From NCBI RefSeq assembly GCF_014873535.1, contig NZ_JADBEF010000001.1, positions 6,758,001 to 6,822,000 of the forward strand: a stretch of 64,000 bases of DNA. Reading direction: 5' to 3'. The translations under genes were made by a program, and so were the position numbers. Of the stretch, positions 60,915 to 64,000 are shown piece by piece; position 1 is the stretch's first letter; each line of letters opens with the position of its first letter. Under the pieces are notes generated by a model, which saw nothing but the letters and a program-made list of their open reading frames with translations, did not search any database and was not told where the DNA came from. Source of the DNA: Nonomuraea africana (lineage in GTDB: Bacteria > Actinomycetota > Actinomycetes > Streptosporangiales > Streptosporangiaceae).

Positions 60915-61485
60915 CGAGGCCGTCCACGGGGCCGCCCTCCTCCCGGGGGGCGGTGGCCACGCGCAGCCACAGCCGCCGCGTGACGACGGCGGCCAGCACC
61001 AGCCCCGCGAGCACGCCCGACCCGAGCAGCACCTCGATCGCGATCCAGTCGGGCAGCGAGAACCACGCCAGATTGCCGGTCCACAGGTCGGCGGTGGCGA
61101 CGAGGAAGGGTAGCGCCACCGCGAGCGTTGGCAGGAGGTACGGCACCGCCGACCTACGCTGGACCATCAGGTCCGCGGCGGCGATGAGCATGACGCAGAC
61201 CACCGTGGCGACGGGACCGGCCGTGTGGTCGAACAGCAGCGAGCCGACGACTCCGCCGTACTCGTGAGCCAGAACGGAGATCGCGGGAAGCGACGGCATG
61301 CCCGCGATCCCGATGAGCGCCAGCCTGCGGTGTGCGGACCCCTCGGCGACGCGGGCGAGAATGGCCAGGCCGAGGAGGAAGACGGTGGGGAGCAGGCTCG
61401 CCGCCACGAAGGCCGGAGGCAACGCAACAGTGACGGCTTCCCAGGCCGAAACGATCACCGCGGCGGCCCAGAATAAGAAGTGCAT
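60898..61485 (-). CDS. Membrane protein of unknown function
   Basis: 195-aa integral membrane protein with about five to six helices (FLFWAAAVIVSAWEAVTVAL, LLPTVFLLGLAILARV, VATVVCVMLIAAADLMV, LLPTLAVALPFLVATADLW, VLLGSGVLAGLVLAAVV). ATG at 61485. Divergent from the MarR gene, from which it is separated by a 70-bp region holding an inverted repeat. No family recognised. Confidence 0.75.
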   Translation of the reverse strand: MHFLFWAAAVIVSAWEAVTVALPPAFVAASLLPTVFLLGLAILARVAEGSAHRRLALIGIAGMPSLPAISVLAHEYGGVVGSLLFDHTAGPVATVVCVMLIAAADLMVQRRSAVPYLLPTLAVALPFLVATADLWTGNLAWFSLPDWIAIEVLLGSGVLAGLVLAAVVTRRLWLRVATAPREEGGPVDGLATEAS

Positions 61486-61535
61486 GGTGGACTCTACCGA
61501 AAACCCTTGGAGGGAATAGCGTGGCTTCGCATATA

Positions 61536-61563
61536 GTTAGCAAGGGTAATGAGACGTGCTAAC
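61536..61563. promoter_or_regulatory. Candidate MarR operator overlapping the MarR gene start
   Basis: GTTAGCA (61536-61542) and TGCTAAC (61557-61563) are a perfect 7-bp inverted repeat with a 14-nt spacer, spanning the GTG at 61556. It lies between a divergent membrane-protein gene and the MarR-MFS pair and would be a natural autoregulatory site. Confidence 0.45.
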
Positions 61564-62008
61564 GAATCCCCCTCCCAAGATGGATCTGCGCAGCGACGCA
61601 GGCCTGGCATCAGCCCTGCGCGTGTCGCTGGCGCGGCTGACCAGACGACTCCGACGACAGGCGGCGGCACACACCCTGACGCCCACCCAGTTCGCGACGC
61701 TCGCCGCCGTGGAACGGCATTCAGGGATAACCCCCGGCGAATTGGCCGAGCTCGAGAAGGTGCAACCGCCCTCGATGACTCGGGTGATCGCCGCGCTCGA
61801 GGAGCGCGGGTTGGTCGCGCGCTCACCGCACCCGACCGACAGGCGCCAGGTGACCGTGGTGGTGACCGACACCGCCAAGGCGCTCCTGAAGGAGGAGCGC
61901 CGGTTGAAGGAAGCCTGGTTGACGCATCGGCTGAAGGAGCTGACACCCGAGGAGCGGGCAGTGCTCCGGCAGGCGGCGCCGATTCTGGAGAAGCTCAGCA
62001 AGATATAG
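61556..62008 (+). CDS. MarR-family regulator of the adjacent MFS transporter
   Basis: 150-aa winged-helix regulator: LTPTQFATLAAVERHSGITP, recognition helix region VQPPSMTRVIAALEERGLVA, wing RSPHPTDRRQVTVVVTD. The GTG at 61556 is listed; ATG 61580 would begin at MDLRSDAG and would clear the inverted repeat at 61536-61563, so either is possible. The MFS gene starts 24 nt after its stop. Typical repressor of an efflux pump, released by the pump substrate (inference). Confidence 0.9.
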   Translation: MLTNPPPKMDLRSDAGLASALRVSLARLTRRLRRQAAAHTLTPTQFATLAAVERHSGITPGELAELEKVQPPSMTRVIAALEERGLVARSPHPTDRRQVTVVVTDTAKALLKEERRLKEAWLTHRLKELTPEERAVLRQAAPILEKLSKI

Positions 62009-62031
62009 AGCCTGACGAACCCAGGACCGGG

Positions 62032-63255
62032 ATGTTCCGGTCTCTCAGGGTTCACAACTACCGGCTGTTCGCGGCCGGCGGCATCGTCTCCAACCTCGGC
62101 ACCTGGATGCAGCGCACCGCCCAGGACTGGCTGGTGCTCGACCTCACCCACGGCAGCGCGGCGGCCCTCGGAACCACGACCGCGCTGCAGTTCCTCCCGC
62201 AGTTGCTGTTCGGCCTGTTCGGCGGCGTGCTCGCCGACCGCTACCCGAAGCGCCCCGTGCTCATCATCGCGCAGTCGCTCATGGCGATGCTGGCGGTGAC
62301 CATGGGCGTCCTCACCGTCACCGGCTCGGCCGAGGTGTGGCACGTCTACACGATGGCCTTCGCGCTCGGCGTCATCTCCTGTGTGGAGGTGCCGACCCGG
62401 CAGGCGTTCGTGGTCGAGATGGTCGGCAGGGAGGATCTGCCCAACGCCATCGCGCTCAACGCCTCGATCTTCAACCTGGCCCGCGTGGTCGGCCCCGCGC
62501 TCGCCGGTGTGCTCATGTACGCCATCGGCACCGGACCGATCTTCCTGCTCAACGCGCTGACCTTCGGCGGCGTCATCTCCAGCCTGCTCCTCATGCGCAG
62601 GTCCGAGCTGACCCCCGCCGAGCTCGTCCCCAGGGCGAAGGGCCAGCTGCGCGAGGGGCTGCGCTACGTCGTCGAACGCTCGGAGCTCCTGCTGCCGATC
62701 CTGGTGATCGCGTTCATGGCGATGTTCACGCAGTCGTTCTCGATGTCGATCGCGCTCATGGCCCGCGAGGTCTTCGGTCAGGGCGCCTCGTCGTTCGGTG
62801 TGGCCTCCAGCGCCTTCGCCGTCGGCGCGCTCGGCGGCGCCCTGCTGGCCGCCCGCCGCGCCAGGCCGAGCCGCAAGCTGCTCATCGCCGGCGCCATCGG
62901 GTTCGGGCTGTTCCAGGTGGTGGTGGGCCTCGCCCCCTTCTACCCGGTCTACCTCCTGCTGCTCGCCCCCACCGGCATCGCGTTGATCACGGTCAACACG
63001 GCCGCCAACTCGCTGGTCCAGATGTCCACCTCGCCCGAGATGCGGGGCCGGGTCATGGGCATCTACGTGCTGGTCTTCACCGGCGGCGCCCCGATCGGCG
63101 CGCCGCTGATCGGCTGGATCTCCGACCTGGGCGGTCCGCGCGTGGGCGTCATGATCGGCGGGCTGCTCACGCTCGTGGGCACCGGCCTGGCCATCCTGCT
63201 CACCCGCATGATCGGCGCCCGCCGCACCCGCCGCCTGGCCGTCGCCACCGCCTGA
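62032..63255 (+). CDS. MFS transporter, EntS/MFS_3-like
   Basis: 407-aa 12-TM transporter. N-terminus FRSLRVHNYRLFAAGGIVSNLGTWMQ (part: HNYRLFAAGGIVSNLGTW), the loop GGVLADRYPKRPVLI, and VNTAANSLVQMSTSPEMRGRVMGIY (part) are typical of the MFS_3/enterobactin-exporter-like group. The ATG at 62032 has AGGACCGGG upstream. Operon with the MarR gene. Substrate unknown. Confidence 0.9.
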   Translation: MFRSLRVHNYRLFAAGGIVSNLGTWMQRTAQDWLVLDLTHGSAAALGTTTALQFLPQLLFGLFGGVLADRYPKRPVLIIAQSLMAMLAVTMGVLTVTGSAEVWHVYTMAFALGVISCVEVPTRQAFVVEMVGREDLPNAIALNASIFNLARVVGPALAGVLMYAIGTGPIFLLNALTFGGVISSLLLMRRSELTPAELVPRAKGQLREGLRYVVERSELLLPILVIAFMAMFTQSFSMSIALMAREVFGQGASSFGVASSAFAVGALGGALLAARRARPSRKLLIAGAIGFGLFQVVVGLAPFYPVYLLLLAPTGIALITVNTAANSLVQMSTSPEMRGRVMGIYVLVFTGGAPIGAPLIGWISDLGGPRVGVMIGGLLTLVGTGLAILLTRMIGARRTRRLAVATA

Positions 63256-63272
63256 CGCCCCTCCGGCCCGCG

Positions 63273-63355
63273 CCTCCACACCCCGCGGGCCGAGGGGCCC
63301 GCTCCTCCACACCCGCGGGCCGCTGATGGACCCGGCCTCCACACCCGCGGGCCGA
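63273..63355. repeat. Three direct copies of a CCTCCACACCCGCGGGCC-type repeat
   Basis: Units start at 63273, 63304 and 63336 (period 31-32 bp). Each has CCTCCACAC(C)CCGCGGGCCG followed by a variable GGGCCC-containing part that can pair with the CGCGGGCC arm. They fill the gap between the MFS and RNA ligase-like genes. Could be a terminator cluster or slippage product. Confidence 0.7.
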
Positions 63356-63386
63356 AGGGCCCTCGGCACTCGGGGACAATCGACCC

Positions 63387-63932
63387 GTGAGACTGTTCGC
63401 CGCGATCCTGCCGCCGCCCGAGATCCTCGACGAGGTGGCCGCCGCGCTGGCCCCGCGTATCCGGGTGGTGGAGGGCCTGCGCTGGGTCGATCGCTCCACC
63501 TGGCACCTCACGCTCGCCTTCTACGGCGAGGTCGCCGACCGCTCCCTGCCCGACCTCGAGGTACGGCTGGCCCGCGCCGCCGCCCGTCACCCCGTCAAGC
63601 GCCTGGCCTTCGCGGGCGCGGGCGCCTTCGCCAAACGGGTCTTCTGGGTCGGCATCACGGGCGACCCCCTCGTCCGGCTGGCCGACTCGGCCGCCGCGGC
63701 GGGGCGTCGCGCGGGAGCCGTACAGACTGACGAGAAGCGCTTCCACGCCCACCTCACGCTCGCCCGCGCCAGGCACCCCACGGACCTCCGCCCGTTGGTG
63801 GAGGCCCTGTCGTCCTTCGCGGGGTCACCGTGGTGGGCCGATTCGATCCACCTCATGCGCAGCCATCCGGGCTCGGCGGTGAGGTACGAGTCACTCGGAC
63901 ATTGGGCGCTCGCACCCGCCGAGCGGAGCTAG
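63387..63932 (+). CDS. thpR: RNA 2',3'-cyclic phosphodiesterase (2'-5' RNA ligase family)
   Basis: 181-aa member of the 2H phosphoesterase superfamily. The two catalytic H-x-T/S-x motifs are WHLTLAFYGE and FHAHLTLAR, in the usual spacing. N-terminus RLFAAILPPPEIL is typical. GTG start at 63387, close to the family's usual start. It opens cyclic phosphate ends of RNA; the physiological role in actinomycetes is unclear. Confidence 0.92.
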   Translation: MRLFAAILPPPEILDEVAAALAPRIRVVEGLRWVDRSTWHLTLAFYGEVADRSLPDLEVRLARAAARHPVKRLAFAGAGAFAKRVFWVGITGDPLVRLADSAAAAGRRAGAVQTDEKRFHAHLTLARARHPTDLRPLVEALSSFAGSPWWADSIHLMRSHPGSAVRYESLGHWALAPAERS

Positions 63933-63942
63933 GCTGCACGGC

Positions 63943-64000
63943 GTGGACCGTCCTCGCTTCTGGCTTCTCCCGACCGTGCTCGGCTTGCTCCTGCTGATCG
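63943..64000 (+). CDS. Start of a membrane protein gene, cut by the window edge
   Basis: GTG at 63943 opens a frame reading VDRPRFWLLPTVLGLLLLI to the window edge: a short charged start and a hydrophobic helix. It lies 10 nt after the thpR stop on the same strand. Too short for a family call. Confidence 0.45.
   Translation, partial: MDRPRFWLLPTVLGLLLLI

Noticed and set aside
63273..63355. Possible CRISPR array
   Set aside because: Only three short copies, no regular spacers and no cas genes nearby.

Overview
The window is very GC-rich, gene-dense DNA from a high-GC actinomycete. The gene content (an SCO7613-type zinc-ribbon membrane protein, DUF2530, a dynamin-like GTPase pair, Tat/lipoprotein sugar-binding proteins, many GTG starts and ATGA/GTGA stop-start overlaps) fits a Streptosporangiales/Nonomuraea-like organism better than a mycolate-forming Corynebacteriales member. 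I see no rRNA, tRNA, CRISPR array, prophage or intact insertion sequence.

1-18.2 kb is the most unusual region. It holds a lipid-polyketide assembly and export locus laid out like the mycobacterial FadD32-Pks13-Ag85 system. On the minus strand are a crotonyl-CoA carboxylase/reductase (cut by the window edge) and a single-module PKS (ACP-KS-AT-degenerate DH-KR-ACP-degenerate ACP-TE). Divergently transcribed are an antigen-85/esterase-family secreted protein and a TetR regulator. A second minus-strand operon with overlapping stop/start codons encodes a FadD32-like fatty-acyl-AMP ligase, an MmpL transporter, a 14-TM-type MFS exporter and a GT1 glycosyltransferase, flanked by secreted proteins of unknown function. 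My inference is a product made from a FAAL-loaded acyl chain condensed with an alkylmalonyl unit made by CCR and reduced to a beta-hydroxy acid. It would be a mycolate-like alpha-branched beta-hydroxy lipid that is exported and perhaps transferred to a sugar.

18.2-25.2 kb: an IclR regulator and a coupled tyrosine/homogentisate operon (hmgA, an unknown coupled gene, fumarylacetoacetase), then an L,D-transpeptidase lipoprotein and an NfeD/SPFH membrane-microdomain pair ending in a strong hairpin terminator. 25.2-29.2 kb is accessory: a SnoaL-like protein, the remnant of a DUF234-type ATPase, a LysR regulator and a divergent small membrane protein/multicopper oxidase pair.

29.2-39.1 kb: an eight-gene minus-strand operon (Lpl-type sugar ABC importer, Gfo/Idh/MocA oxidoreductase, GH20 hexosaminidase, three-gene ABC-2 exporter) preceded by a ROK regulator. 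39.2-43.0 kb: threonine dehydrogenase and glycine C-acetyltransferase (threonine to glycine) separated by a 73-bp tandem repeat, then a LysR regulator.

43.0-51.4 kb: a seven-gene minus-strand run: epimerase, L-2-hydroxyglutarate oxidase-like, response regulator, histidine kinase, second response regulator and two dynamin-like GTPases. 51.5-64 kb: an SCO7613-type membrane protein, a secreted beta-propeller-like protein, a MATE exporter followed by a coupled 59-codon copy of its own C-terminus, an aldo/keto reductase, a purine permease, a MarR-MFS pair, an RNA 2',3'-cyclic phosphodiesterase and the start of a membrane protein cut by the window edge.
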